Notes: generated from the sequence alone by a model not told the origin. DNA of 64,000 bases from Flagellimonas meridianipacifica (GCF_003001695.1 NZ_PVYX01000001.1:1674001-1738000); one strand, 5' to 3'; numbered from the stretch's first letter, positions 1 through 8,100 are shown. Program-made: numbers and translations.

Positions 1-1064
1 GGAGCATAATTGCCAACATGAACTTGGGACTTGTTGAGGTAGACGATGAGGATAACATACTAATGGTAAACCAAAGCTTCTGCGACATGGTGGGGTACAC
101 CCCAATGGAGCTTATGGGCAAAAACGCGGTTGAAGTGGTCAACATGGTGGAAGAGGACCGTGAAAAACTAGAGATTCACAATAGAAAAAGAAAACAAGGG
201 ATATCAGACTCATATGAAGTGGCAGTACTTACCAAAACTGGGGAGAAACGTTTTTGGTTGATAAGCGGAGCGCCAAAGTATGATGATTTTGGCAATGTGG
301 TAGGATCTATTGGAATCCACTTGGATATCACAGAACAGAAAAATCTTGAGCTTCAAAAAGAAAGTCTCTTGGAGGAATTGGAAGCCAGTAATAAAGGCCT
401 TCAAGAGTACGCCCATATTGTTTCGCACGATTTGAAATCCCCATTACGTAGCGTAAGTGCCTTAGCCACTTGGCTCTATGAGGACTATAAGGACAAATTG
501 GACGAGACGGGGAGCTACAACCTAAAGATGATGCAGGAGAAGATCGAGGGTATGGACAAGCTCATTACAGGTATCTTGAAGTATTCAACTGTAAACAGTG
601 ATGTATTTGACAGTACCGAGGTGGATGTCAATGAGGTCATCAAGGAAATAGCGGAGATAATCTACATTCCTGAAAATGTTACCATCAATATTGCCCAAAA
701 GCTACCGATAATCAAGGCGGATAAAACCAAAATTCACCAACTGTTCCAAAACTTTTTAAGCAATGCCGCGGTGAATATAGACAAACCTAAGGGCATCATT
801 GAAATTGATTTTAAAGAGACCGAGAGATATTGGGAATTCAGTGTAAAGGATAATGGTGTAGGCATTCCTGAAGAATACCATGAAAAGATATTCCAGATTT
901 TCCAATCTATTGGAAACCAAGAGCGCTCTACCGGAATAGGCCTTTCCATAGTAAAAAAGATAATAGACCGATATGAGGGCAAAGTGTGGCTAGACAGTGA
1001 AATCGGAGAGGGAACCACATTCTACTTCACTTTGACTAAAAATCCAAAAAACCAGAAAAAATGA
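1..1064 (+). CDS. PAS-domain sensor histidine kinase, 5' end missing
   Basis: The reading frame is open through base 1, so the N-terminus lies outside the window and the ATG at 18 is probably internal (the codons before it read SIIAN, typical of a PAS start). Counting from that ATG, a PAS domain covers about residues 1-110. It is followed by a HisKA dimerisation helix with YAHIVSHDLKSP (phospho-acceptor His137), and a HATPase domain with an N-box (NFLSNAA), DNGVGIP and STGIGLSI. No membrane helix is seen in the visible part, so it is likely a cytosolic autokinase or an output domain of a longer protein. It overlaps the FIST gene by 4 bases (ATGA), indicating translational coupling. The HisKA region resembles that of the kinase at 2189. 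Confidence 0.93.
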   Translation, partial: SIIANMNLGLVEVDDEDNILMVNQSFCDMVGYTPMELMGKNAVEVVNMVEEDREKLEIHNRKRKQGISDSYEVAVLTKTGEKRFWLISGAPKYDDFGNVVGSIGIHLDITEQKNLELQKESLLEELEASNKGLQEYAHIVSHDLKSPLRSVSALATWLYEDYKDKLDETGSYNLKMMQEKIEGMDKLITGILKYSTVNSDVFDSTEVDVNEVIKEIAEIIYIPENVTINIAQKLPIIKADKTKIHQLFQNFLSNAAVNIDKPKGIIEIDFKETERYWEFSVKDNGVGIPEEYHEKIFQIFQSIGNQERSTGIGLSIVKKIIDRYEGKVWLDSEIGEGTTFYFTLTKNPKNQKK

Positions 1065-2188
1065 AAATACAACAGGCAATAAAAACCGCCCATTCCGATT
1101 GGCGATTTACCCAAAAAGAAGAGGTCGATACTCCTTTGGTGCTAATATTTGGTGACCGTAATATGTTGGAAGACGAAAATATTTATGAAGAGGTGCGCCA
1201 AATGTATCCTAATGGAAATTTGGTATTTGGCTCCACTTCTGGAGAAATTCTTTCCACCAATGTGTATGAGAATAGCATAACACTTACAGCCATTGAGTTT
1301 GAGAAAACAAGCTTTGAAGTAGTGAACAAAAACGTGTCGGATTATGCAAGCATTCAGGAAATGGGAGAATCCATAACAGAAGAATTTGACAAAGAACGCT
1401 TGCAACACGTATTTGTGGTTTCAGATGGAAGTTTTGTGAATGGGAGTGGATTGATTAAAGGATTGGAGAATGCCGAAGACTTTCAGGCATCAATCACTGG
1501 AGGTCTCTGTGGGGACGGCGCCCGCTTTGAAAAAACCTTGGCCTCTCATAATGAGAATCCAAAACAGGGGGAGGTCATTGCCGTTGGATTTTACGGTTCT
1601 GATTTGGAAGTTTCTTACGCCAATTACGGTGGCTGGACCCCTTTTGGCCCGGAGCGTGTAATCACAAAGTCGGAAGGGAATGTGCTCTATGAAATTGATG
1701 GTAAACCTGCACTGGATTTGTACAAGAAGTACCTAGGTGATAAGGCCAAGCAACTTCCACAAGCTGCACTTTTGTATCCTTTGACTGTTCAAGACAAACC
1801 CGGTTCAGAACCTTTGGTTAGAACTATACTTACTATAGATGAGGAGAAAAATTCCATGGTTTTGGCTGGGGATGCACCGGTAAACTCTAAAGTTCAGCTC
1901 ATGATGTCTACTGTTGATGATATAGCGCAAGGTGCGGCAAAAGCTGCATGTATGGCAATGAAGCAAAGAAAAAAGGAGCCTGAACTGGCTCTTTTAGTCA
2001 GTTGTGTAGGAAGAAAGCTGGTCATGGACCAAAGAACCGAGGAAGAAATTGAAGAAGTGGCTGAGGTAATTGGGCCAGATGCAACCATAGCAGGTTTTTA
2101 TTCCTATGGTGAAATGTCTCCATTTACAGATAGCAATCAATGCCAGTTGCACAATCAAACCATGACATTAACATTATTGAGCGAATAA
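1061..2188 (+). CDS. FIST domain signal-sensing protein
   Basis: A 375-residue protein made of a FIST N domain (about residues 25-220) and a FIST_C domain (about 222-356). Typical FIST stretches are visible: GSTSGEI near residue 47 and GGLCGDGARFEKT near 147. FIST domains are proposed small-ligand sensors, possibly for amino acids, and are usually attached to or encoded beside histidine kinases or chemoreceptors. Here the protein stands alone between two soluble kinases. It overlaps the first by 4 bases, and the second starts directly after its stop codon. I infer that it supplies the input for one or both kinases. There is no signal peptide or transmembrane segment, so it acts in the cytosol. 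The ligand cannot be read from sequence. Confidence 0.92.
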   Translation: MKIQQAIKTAHSDWRFTQKEEVDTPLVLIFGDRNMLEDENIYEEVRQMYPNGNLVFGSTSGEILSTNVYENSITLTAIEFEKTSFEVVNKNVSDYASIQEMGESITEEFDKERLQHVFVVSDGSFVNGSGLIKGLENAEDFQASITGGLCGDGARFEKTLASHNENPKQGEVIAVGFYGSDLEVSYANYGGWTPFGPERVITKSEGNVLYEIDGKPALDLYKKYLGDKAKQLPQAALLYPLTVQDKPGSEPLVRTILTIDEEKNSMVLAGDAPVNSKVQLMMSTVDDIAQGAAKAACMAMKQRKKEPELALLVSCVGRKLVMDQRTEEEIEEVAEVIGPDATIAGFYSYGEMSPFTDSNQCQLHNQTMTLTLLSE

Positions 2189-3256
2189 ATGCATTCTTTG
2201 TTAAAAAGACAAATACGAAAACACCTACCCGAAGATTTAAAACAGAATCCATCTTTGGATGCATTTTTCAATGCCATCAGTGACTCGTATTCCAATTTTG
2301 ACGAAAAAATTACCATGATTCAACGGGCTACTTCACTGAGTTCACTTGAGCTTTTTGAAGCAAACGAACGATTGAACAAAGAAGCGGAGACCCAAAGGAA
2401 GGTCTTAAAATCGCTTAGTAAGGCCGTTGCTGATGTGCAACACCAAAACGGGAGTGCCAATGCCATGAGTTTTGACCCGCTAAAGTTGGTCGAGGATATT
2501 GAACAACAGGCACAAAAACTGGTTACTATAACCGCAGAAAAAGATGTGCTGTTGCAAAATCTGGAGCAACAAAATGAATCCTTGAACAACTATGCCCATA
2601 TGGTATCCCATGATCTAAAATCACCTATCCGTAATGTACATTCATTGGTGAGTTGGGTTTTTGAGGAAGGCAAGGAGCAGTTCGATGCCCAAAGCCAGGC
2701 GAATGTGGAACTCATATTTCAAAACCTGACTAAAATGGATAGTCTAATTGATGGAATTCTCAAACACTCCACCATAGATTCACTGCAGGAGCAGCCTATT
2801 TTGGTCGATTTATATGAATTGGTAGAAGAAATTGAGGATACCATTTTTGTTCCGGAATACGTGCATATTAAGAAAAGTAGAATGCTTCCCAGACTTTACA
2901 CCGGGAAGTACCGAATGGAGCAATTGTTCAAAAATGTAATTACAAATGCAGTGGCCGCGGTTGAAGGAAACAAGTCGGGTCTTATTGTAATTGATGTGAA
3001 GGAAGAAAAGGGAAAATGGATGTTCAGTGTAACAGACAATGGCAAAGGAATTCCTGAACATTTACAAAACGGAATCTTTGATATGTTCCGAAAGTTGGAA
3101 AACAATTCGGATGCCACAGGCATCGGGTTGGCTCTGGTAAAGAAAATCATTAACTATTATAAAGGAGATATATGGTTGTCCTCTGAAGAAGGCAGTGGAA
3201 CAACATTTTTCTTCACAATTAACAAAGACGTAGACTATGGAACACCCCAATCTTGA
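2189..3256 (+). CDS. soluble histidine kinase with coiled-coil N-terminus
   Basis: A 355-residue kinase. Residues 1-130 are charged, helical and probably coiled coil, with no recognisable PAS or membrane segment. HisKA carries NNYAHMVSHDLKSPIRN with phospho-acceptor His141. The HATPase domain has NVITNAV, DNGKGIP and ATGIGLALV. It starts on the base after the FIST stop and overlaps the Hpt gene by 20 bases, so the three are one operon. Without a sensor domain of its own it probably takes its signal from FIST through protein contact and passes phosphate to the LytTR regulator directly or through Hpt. The catalytic core is close to that of the kinase at 1-1064, suggesting duplication. Confidence 0.92.
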   Translation: MHSLLKRQIRKHLPEDLKQNPSLDAFFNAISDSYSNFDEKITMIQRATSLSSLELFEANERLNKEAETQRKVLKSLSKAVADVQHQNGSANAMSFDPLKLVEDIEQQAQKLVTITAEKDVLLQNLEQQNESLNNYAHMVSHDLKSPIRNVHSLVSWVFEEGKEQFDAQSQANVELIFQNLTKMDSLIDGILKHSTIDSLQEQPILVDLYELVEEIEDTIFVPEYVHIKKSRMLPRLYTGKYRMEQLFKNVITNAVAAVEGNKSGLIVIDVKEEKGKWMFSVTDNGKGIPEHLQNGIFDMFRKLENNSDATGIGLALVKKIINYYKGDIWLSSEEGSGTTFFFTINKDVDYGTPQS

Positions 3257-3557
3257 CTATATCAAAGAAATTTCTGGAGGGAATGAAGAGTTTGAGAAGA
3301 AATTCTTGAATATCATACAAACAGAATTCCCTAAGGAAAAAGACGAGTACATGGAAAATTTGGAGTCGCAAAACCTGGATGAATCTGCCAAGATTGTACA
3401 TAAAATAAAGCACAAATTGGGAATTTTAGGGCTTCAGGAGGGCTATAGATTGGCAATAAAGTATGAAGAAGACCTAAAATATGGAGACACGAAGCTACAA
3501 GGCCAATTCCATGAGGTTCTAAAAACAGTGGAACAGTTTGTATTAAAAATTGCGTAA
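3237..3557 (+). CDS. Hpt-domain histidine phosphotransfer protein
   Basis: A small 106-residue, all-helical protein with one Hpt domain. The region around VHKIKHKLGILGL aligns with the Hpt signature (H-x-L-K-G-S), placing the phospho-acceptor at His55. The Gly-Ser that usually follows is replaced by His59-Lys60. Stand-alone Hpt proteins relay phosphate between receiver domains. Its start lies inside the end of the kinase gene and the LytTR regulator begins one base after its stop, so all are translated together. The receivers it may serve are the LytTR regulator (3559) and the CheY-like protein (5787), the latter by inference. Confidence 0.82.
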   Translation: MEHPNLDYIKEISGGNEEFEKKFLNIIQTEFPKEKDEYMENLESQNLDESAKIVHKIKHKLGILGLQEGYRLAIKYEEDLKYGDTKLQGQFHEVLKTVEQFVLKIA

Positions 3558-3558
3558 G

Positions 3559-4260
3559 ATGAGAAGCATAATTGTAGATGACGAAGCCAGTGCCAGAGCC
3601 ATCGTTAAAGAGCTTTGCAAAACCATTCCAGAAATGGAGGTTAGAGCCGAGTTTCCCAACGCTGTGGAGGCATTGAAGTTTCTTAAGGACAATGAAGTGG
3701 ATTTGATTTTCTTGGATATTCACATGCCAAAACTAACAGGCATTGATTTTATAGAAACCCTTCAAAACCCACCCAAGATTGTCTTGACCACCTCGGATAA
3801 AGACTTTGCCATAGAAGCATACGAATACCCATTTATTGTGGATTATTTGGTGAAACCAATAAGTCTTGAGCGGTTTCAGAAATGTGTAATTAGGTTGAAT
3901 TCTGCGTTCAAAGCAAGTACTTCAAATTTAACCAAAGAAGAAGATAAAGAAGATGATTTGTATATCAACATTGACCGAAGGTTGATAAAGCTGAAATTCA
4001 GTGATATTCTTTTGATTGAGGCAAAAGGAGATTATATTGAGATTCAAACCTTGGGAAAGCGATATCGAGTGCATTCCACTTTGAAGAAAATCAAGGATAA
4101 ACTTCCAGAATCTCGATTTCTTCAAATTCATCGTTCGTTCATCATCAATTTCACTCAAATAATTGATATACAAGATAATAGTGTGTTAATTGAAAAGAGT
4201 GTAATTCCCATTAGCAGATCTAATCGCCCCGAGTTGATGCAACGCTTGAATTTATTATAG
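3559..4260 (+). CDS. LytTR-family response regulator
   Basis: A 233-residue LytR/AlgR-type regulator. The ATG at 3559 is chosen over a TTG at 3550 because it sits one base after the Hpt stop and begins the typical receiver strand (MRSIIVDDE). The receiver has Asp7/Asp8, phospho-acceptor Asp53 in LIFLDIHMP, and Lys99 in DYLVKP. The C-terminal LytTR DNA-binding domain (about 130-233) has the usual IEAKGDYIEIQT and HRSFIINF segments. It is the only obvious DNA-binding output of the upstream cassette. LytTR regulators bind direct repeats; one consensus-matching half-site lies just downstream at 4297-4305. Confidence 0.94.
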   Translation: MRSIIVDDEASARAIVKELCKTIPEMEVRAEFPNAVEALKFLKDNEVDLIFLDIHMPKLTGIDFIETLQNPPKIVLTTSDKDFAIEAYEYPFIVDYLVKPISLERFQKCVIRLNSAFKASTSNLTKEEDKEDDLYINIDRRLIKLKFSDILLIEAKGDYIEIQTLGKRYRVHSTLKKIKDKLPESRFLQIHRSFIINFTQIIDIQDNSVLIEKSVIPISRSNRPELMQRLNLL

Positions 4261-4296
4261 AAAAGAAAGAAAAATACTACAATATATATAAATATA

Positions 4297-4314
4297 TACG
4301 TTAGTATAGTTAGA
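4297..4314 (+). promoter_or_regulatory. possible LytTR-binding site upstream of the STAS gene
   Basis: TACGTTAGT (4297-4305) fits the published LytTR half-site pattern [TA][AC][CA]GTTN[AG][TG] at every position. The next nine bases, ATAGTTAGA, match at seven. The two are directly adjacent, whereas known sites are usually spaced by about 12 bases, so this is weak. It lies between the LytTR gene and the STAS gene. Confidence 0.25.
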
Positions 4315-4366
4315 CACTTCATGAAAATGTTAAAACAGGATTAGTAACTATTAATTGTTTTGACAT

Positions 4367-4669
4367 ATGCCATTGGAAATAAAGGAAAATCGAGGAGTTT
4401 ATAAGATTTTAGGAGAAGTTACCGCCCAGCACGTTGGTACTTTGCAAGCTTATTTTGATTCCATTTTGGAAAGTAATGACAGCTTCATGGTAAACCTAGA
4501 AGACGTGACCGTATTGGATTCTTCTGCAGCTCATTTTTTTGAAAAACTTTATCGAAGATCCGCAGAATTGAACAAGGTGATAGCCTTGATTGGTAGACAG
4601 AACGAAAACGTTCTTGAGATCATGAATACCACAAAAACCAATTATATTTTAAGCCCGGATAGGGTTTAA
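4367..4669 (+). CDS. STAS-domain protein (anti-sigma factor antagonist-like)
   Basis: A 100-residue single STAS domain. The predicted strand and helix order fits, and VTVLDSSAAHFFEKLYR contains the Asp-Ser-Ser loop where SpoIIAA-type antagonists are phosphorylated. In such systems an anti-sigma kinase phosphorylates this Ser and a PP2C phosphatase removes the phosphate, but neither partner is seen nearby. In this context it may be a switch protein of the EPS signalling cassette, or it may simply bind another signalling protein. It has its own 106-base AT-rich leader and is followed by the GT2 gene after a short gap. Function beyond the fold is inferred. Confidence 0.8.
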   Translation: MPLEIKENRGVYKILGEVTAQHVGTLQAYFDSILESNDSFMVNLEDVTVLDSSAAHFFEKLYRRSAELNKVIALIGRQNENVLEIMNTTKTNYILSPDRV

Positions 4670-4686
4670 GCAAATTTTCCTTGGCC

Positions 4687-5532
4687 ATGAAGGTTACCGA
4701 TTACAAACCCTACTTTGGAATTACACCAAAGCAACTAAGCGATACCGATTTTGAACGATTGACTACGTATTTTCAACTTTTGGATAAAGTTGAAAAACCG
4801 GTTGTGAGTTTATTAATTCCGGTCTACAGGGCTAAGGAAACCCTTTTGGGGCACATAATGTCCCTCTCCAATCTAAAGACCATTATTCCTTACGAGGTGA
4901 TTTTCGTAGAAAACAATGCTGATGAGAATTCGTTGCAAATCTTAAGGGAATTGGGAGCGAAAATAGTAAGTCAGCCACAACAGGGAATAACCCATGCGAG
5001 ACAAAAAGGATTGGAAGAAGCCCGTGGTCAGATTGTATGCAGCATGGATCCAGATACCATCTATGACGCCTACTATATTGACAAAATGGTATTGCCTTTT
5101 TTTCAAGAGAAGGAATTGGTACTATGTTATTCGGTATCCAAAAGCTACGAGAACAATTTTCAGCTTTCCACTCGTATGAAGATTCGTAATCGCCTTAAAG
5201 TGGCTTACTTCAGATGGAAGATTTCACGAGGGTTCATTCATAAAATCAAGCATATACGTGCAGTTGGAATGGCAATTAGAAAAGAAGCCCTGGATACTAC
5301 TGGCTACGATACTGATTTAAGAGCTGTTTCTGGATGTGATGACGGTATGCTCGCCATACACCTTTACAACAAAGGAACATTTAAGTATGTTTCAATAGAT
5401 ATTTATACGGCACTCCCTCCCAAAAGAGAACCAGGAAAACCTTTCCCATTCTGTAACCAAAGGTTTTATGACTTCAACCAACCGATTCGTGAAACATACA
5501 AGGAATTGGAAATTGCTGATTCCATAGGTTAG
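4687..5532 (+). CDS. GT2 family glycosyltransferase
   Basis: A 281-residue GT-A glycosyltransferase. The N-terminal nucleotide-sugar domain begins at PVVSLLIPVYRAKETL; NNADENS and SMDPDT (DxD-type, binding metal and nucleotide sugar) follow. A later GCDDGML stretch could provide the acidic catalytic residue. ATG 4687 is preferred to the in-frame TTG at 4681. There are no membrane helices, so it works on the cytosolic face, presumably adding a sugar to a lipid-linked EPS intermediate. It is placed between the signalling cassette and the EPS operon. Donor and acceptor are unknown. Confidence 0.85.
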   Translation: MKVTDYKPYFGITPKQLSDTDFERLTTYFQLLDKVEKPVVSLLIPVYRAKETLLGHIMSLSNLKTIIPYEVIFVENNADENSLQILRELGAKIVSQPQQGITHARQKGLEEARGQIVCSMDPDTIYDAYYIDKMVLPFFQEKELVLCYSVSKSYENNFQLSTRMKIRNRLKVAYFRWKISRGFIHKIKHIRAVGMAIRKEALDTTGYDTDLRAVSGCDDGMLAIHLYNKGTFKYVSIDIYTALPPKREPGKPFPFCNQRFYDFNQPIRETYKELEIADSIG

Positions 5533-5786
5533 ATTACACTCAAAAGTCTTACTTGCTTACCAGTATTTGTTGGGTTTGTGTTTCTTTTAATAAGGTCTTA
5601 CTTCTGAGACAAAGCTGCTGTTTGCATGCATGTGTTATTGACCGATGAGAGCACAAATAACAATACCTCCGATATATTGCCGCTTACAACATGCTCGCTT
5701 GGTTTGACAACATAGAATTATTATAAAGTAATATTTATCCTACTTTCACACGTGTTAAGGACTACATAATTAAAACAGTAGGAATC
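5533..5786. other. 254-base intergenic region with EPS promoter element
   Basis: No coding potential is seen. The last 90 bases contain the shared EPS element: TTTGACAACA at 5703-5712, then AAAGTA and ATATTTA at 5725-5737, with ATCC and TACTTT following. This is likely the promoter of the operon that begins at 5787. A 9-base repeat, GTCTTACTT, occurs twice about 40 bases apart in the first half, with no known meaning. Confidence 0.5.
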
Positions 5787-6152
5787 ATGAAAATTTTAGT
5801 AGTAGACGATAAGCAATCACTGAGTGAATTGGTATCACAGTTTTTGGGACAATCCTATAATGTAACCACCACAGAAGATGGTTTGGCAGCATTGAGTTGG
5901 ATGCAAGATGGTAATATTCCTGATTTGATCATCACTGATTTGGAAATGCCTAATATGGATGGGTTTGAACTTATCAGAAAGGTGAAGGAAAGCGGATATT
6001 TTTCCAACATTCCCATAATTGTATTAAGCTGTAGGGACAGCAGCTCCGATCGTATCCAGTGTCTAAAATTAGGTGCGGACGACTACTTGGTCAAACCATT
6101 CAATCCCGAAGAACTTTTGATAAGGGTAGAGAAGTTGTTGGTAAGAACATAA
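5787..6152 (+). CDS. stand-alone CheY-like response regulator
   Basis: A 121-residue single receiver domain with all canonical residues: Asp7/Asp8, phospho-acceptor Asp51 in LIITDLEMPNMDG, Ser81 at the end of strand 4, and Lys103 in DDYLVKPF. No output domain is attached, so it acts by protein contact or as a phosphate sink. It is the first gene of the EPS operon, 12 bases before the pseudo-receiver sugar transferase. I infer that it controls that enzyme or a neighbour after phosphorylation by the kinases encoded upstream. Confidence 0.93.
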   Translation: MKILVVDDKQSLSELVSQFLGQSYNVTTTEDGLAALSWMQDGNIPDLIITDLEMPNMDGFELIRKVKESGYFSNIPIIVLSCRDSSSDRIQCLKLGADDYLVKPFNPEELLIRVEKLLVRT

Positions 6153-6164
6153 GAACAGAATACC

Positions 6165-7361
6165 ATGGAAATTGTATCCGATAGAAAAGTCCGGCTCCTT
6201 TATGTCGGTAATGATGCCAATATGGCCAATCAATTTTCGGCCTATATCCAAAAAGTGGATTTCAATGTTGTGGATAATGCACTGCATGCGGTAAAATGGC
6301 TGGAAGAAAATAAAGGTGTAGATGCTATTCTTTGCGAAAAGCAAATTCCAGGTCAAACAGGAATTGAATTCCACAAAACCTTGAGAAAACGTTTTTCTAA
6401 AAATAACAGTATTCCATTCATTCTTGTTGCGAAAGATAGAGGTAAAAAAGACTTATCCGAAGCTGTAAAAAATGGGATAGATGACTTTTATGTGCATCCG
6501 GTATCCGTTGACAATATTATTGATAGAGTACAATTTCTAAAAGAACTTAAGGTCAATCTAAAGCAGGAAAAGATTGGAACCTCTAAAGATGACATTAAAG
6601 AGTATAAGATAGGATTTTGGAAACGTTCCTTCGATGTTCTAGTGGCTGGTACAGTTTTACTTTTGGCTTCCCCATTTCTCCTATTGGTGATTTTGGCAAT
6701 TCGATTGGAATCCAAAGGAAAGGTCTACTACATATCAAAGAGGGTAGGTACGGGCTATAAAATATTTGACTTTTACAAACTTCGTTCCATGTATCCGGAT
6801 GCCGATAAAAGGCTTAAGGAATTTCAACACCTTAATCAATATGTTCATGATGAGGAGGAACATGTGAATGCAGCTCCCGAGCCAATTGAGCAAAGCTCTG
6901 TATCCGGAACAATGCTAATTGGAGACGATACCGAGGTTGAAGAGGAACAGCATAATATAAAGAAACGAGAAAACGCTAAAAGCGCTTTTGTGAAGTTTGA
7001 CAATGATCCGCGAATTACTAAAGTGGGTCATATTATTAGAAAACTGAGCATTGACGAGTTACCTCAGTTGATTAATGTCCTTAAAGGAGACATGTCCATA
7101 GTGGGCAATCGACCCTTACCCCTTTATGAAGCGGAGGTGCTTACTACGGACGAATGGACGGATAGGTTCAACGGTCCAGCAGGAATCACCGGACTTTGGC
7201 AAGTTGAAGCCAGGGGAAGAAGCTCAAAAATGTCCCCCGAAGAAAGAAAACAACTGGACATAAAATATGTGGAATATGCAAACAGCAAGCGTGCCTTCTT
7301 AATTGACATGTGGATAGTACTACGAACGTTTAAGGCTGTTTTTCAAAAAGAAAATGTGTAA
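6165..7361 (+). CDS. degenerate receiver fused to initiating sugar phosphotransferase
   Basis: A 398-residue fusion. Residues 10-128 fold like a receiver domain but have lost its chemistry: the acidic pair is Gly15-Asn16, the phospho-Asp position is Glu58 (LCEKQIP), the Thr/Ser position is Ala89, and the invariant Lys is His111 (FYVHPV). Residues 150-398 are a bacterial sugar transferase (polyprenol-phosphate hexose-1-P transferase, WcaJ/EpsL type). They have the re-entrant membrane helix (about 157-180), FDFYKLRSM, DPRITKVG, SIDELPQLINVLKGDMSIVG and the C-terminal GITGLWQVEARGRS. A roughly 65-residue acidic insert separates LRSM from DPRIT. The enzyme starts EPS synthesis on undecaprenyl phosphate. 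Direct control through the pseudo-receiver is inferred. Confidence 0.9.
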   Translation: MEIVSDRKVRLLYVGNDANMANQFSAYIQKVDFNVVDNALHAVKWLEENKGVDAILCEKQIPGQTGIEFHKTLRKRFSKNNSIPFILVAKDRGKKDLSEAVKNGIDDFYVHPVSVDNIIDRVQFLKELKVNLKQEKIGTSKDDIKEYKIGFWKRSFDVLVAGTVLLLASPFLLLVILAIRLESKGKVYYISKRVGTGYKIFDFYKLRSMYPDADKRLKEFQHLNQYVHDEEEHVNAAPEPIEQSSVSGTMLIGDDTEVEEEQHNIKKRENAKSAFVKFDNDPRITKVGHIIRKLSIDELPQLINVLKGDMSIVGNRPLPLYEAEVLTTDEWTDRFNGPAGITGLWQVEARGRSSKMSPEERKQLDIKYVEYANSKRAFLIDMWIVLRTFKAVFQKENV

Positions 7362-8098
7362 TGCAAAGGATTTGGGGCGTTTTACTGTGTTTGGTTTTGT
7401 TTCAAACAGTGGAAGCACAGGCAATTAATGAATTTATAGAAAAAGGTTTAGAGGAAAACGACATCAGCAAAAAACTCCCTCCTTTGGACACATTAATTGC
7501 GATGGCAAGGGATTATTCCCCCTTCATCAAGGTTACAGAATCAGAACAACAATATCGTGATGGTGTGGTATCTGCAGAGCAAAGGGCCTGGCTGGACTAT
7601 ATCAATCTAGAGGCAGGATACAACTACGGAATTTTTGATAACCTCAGCAATTCGCAGATTGCCGGTGACCCCCAGAGTCAAGCCTTATTTTCAACCGAGC
7701 AAAGCCGATATAATGTAGGAATCTCTTTGAGATTGCCCCTTTCCGCCATAATCAATAGGCGAGCCAATATTTTAAGTGCCAAGGGTGAAGCCGAAAAGGC
7801 TCGTTTTGAAACCCAAGTGGCTGAGGTGGAACTTGAACAGAAGGTAGCGGAATTGTATAACGACCTTATAAAACATCATCGCATGTTCTTTATATCAGGG
7901 AACATTGTGGACAATTTTAGAGTTCAATCCATAAGAGCTGAGAAGGATTTTGCCAATGGAGTTATCAATGTTACGGAATACACAAGACTGCAGCAAATGA
8001 TGAATCAAGCTACGATGAATTTTGAACTCCAACGCTCCGAATTTGTGGGCTCGGTAATGGCCTTGCAAAACATTATTGGAGCAGAATTGAATATTTAA
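7361..8098 (+). CDS. half-length TolC-family outer-membrane protein
   Basis: A 245-residue protein with a signal peptide (about 1-20, ending VEAQA) and a single TolC-type repeat: a helical segment starting PPLDTLIAMARDYSP, beta segments LDYINLEAGYNYGI and YNVGISLRLPL, then a long helix to the end. Classical TolC/OEP proteins have two such repeats and 420-480 residues, so this is about half size. Start and stop overlap its neighbours tightly (TAATG with the sugar transferase, 2-base gap to the co-polymerase), so truncation by sequence error is unlikely. It may form an export channel as a higher oligomer, taking the place of an OPX/Wza protein, which I do not see here. Confidence 0.8.
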   Translation: MQRIWGVLLCLVLFQTVEAQAINEFIEKGLEENDISKKLPPLDTLIAMARDYSPFIKVTESEQQYRDGVVSAEQRAWLDYINLEAGYNYGIFDNLSNSQIAGDPQSQALFSTEQSRYNVGISLRLPLSAIINRRANILSAKGEAEKARFETQVAEVELEQKVAELYNDLIKHHRMFFISGNIVDNFRVQSIRAEKDFANGVINVTEYTRLQQMMNQATMNFELQRSEFVGSVMALQNIIGAELNI

Positions 8099-8100
8099 GA

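Noticed and set aside
5554..5606. Two GTCTTACTT repeats as a CRISPR-like or regulatory repeat
   Set aside because: Only two copies, 9 bases, no spacer regularity.
6165..6560. Treating the N-terminal receiver of the sugar transferase as an active phospho-receiver
   Set aside because: All catalytic positions are changed (Gly15, Asn16, Glu58, Ala89, His111).
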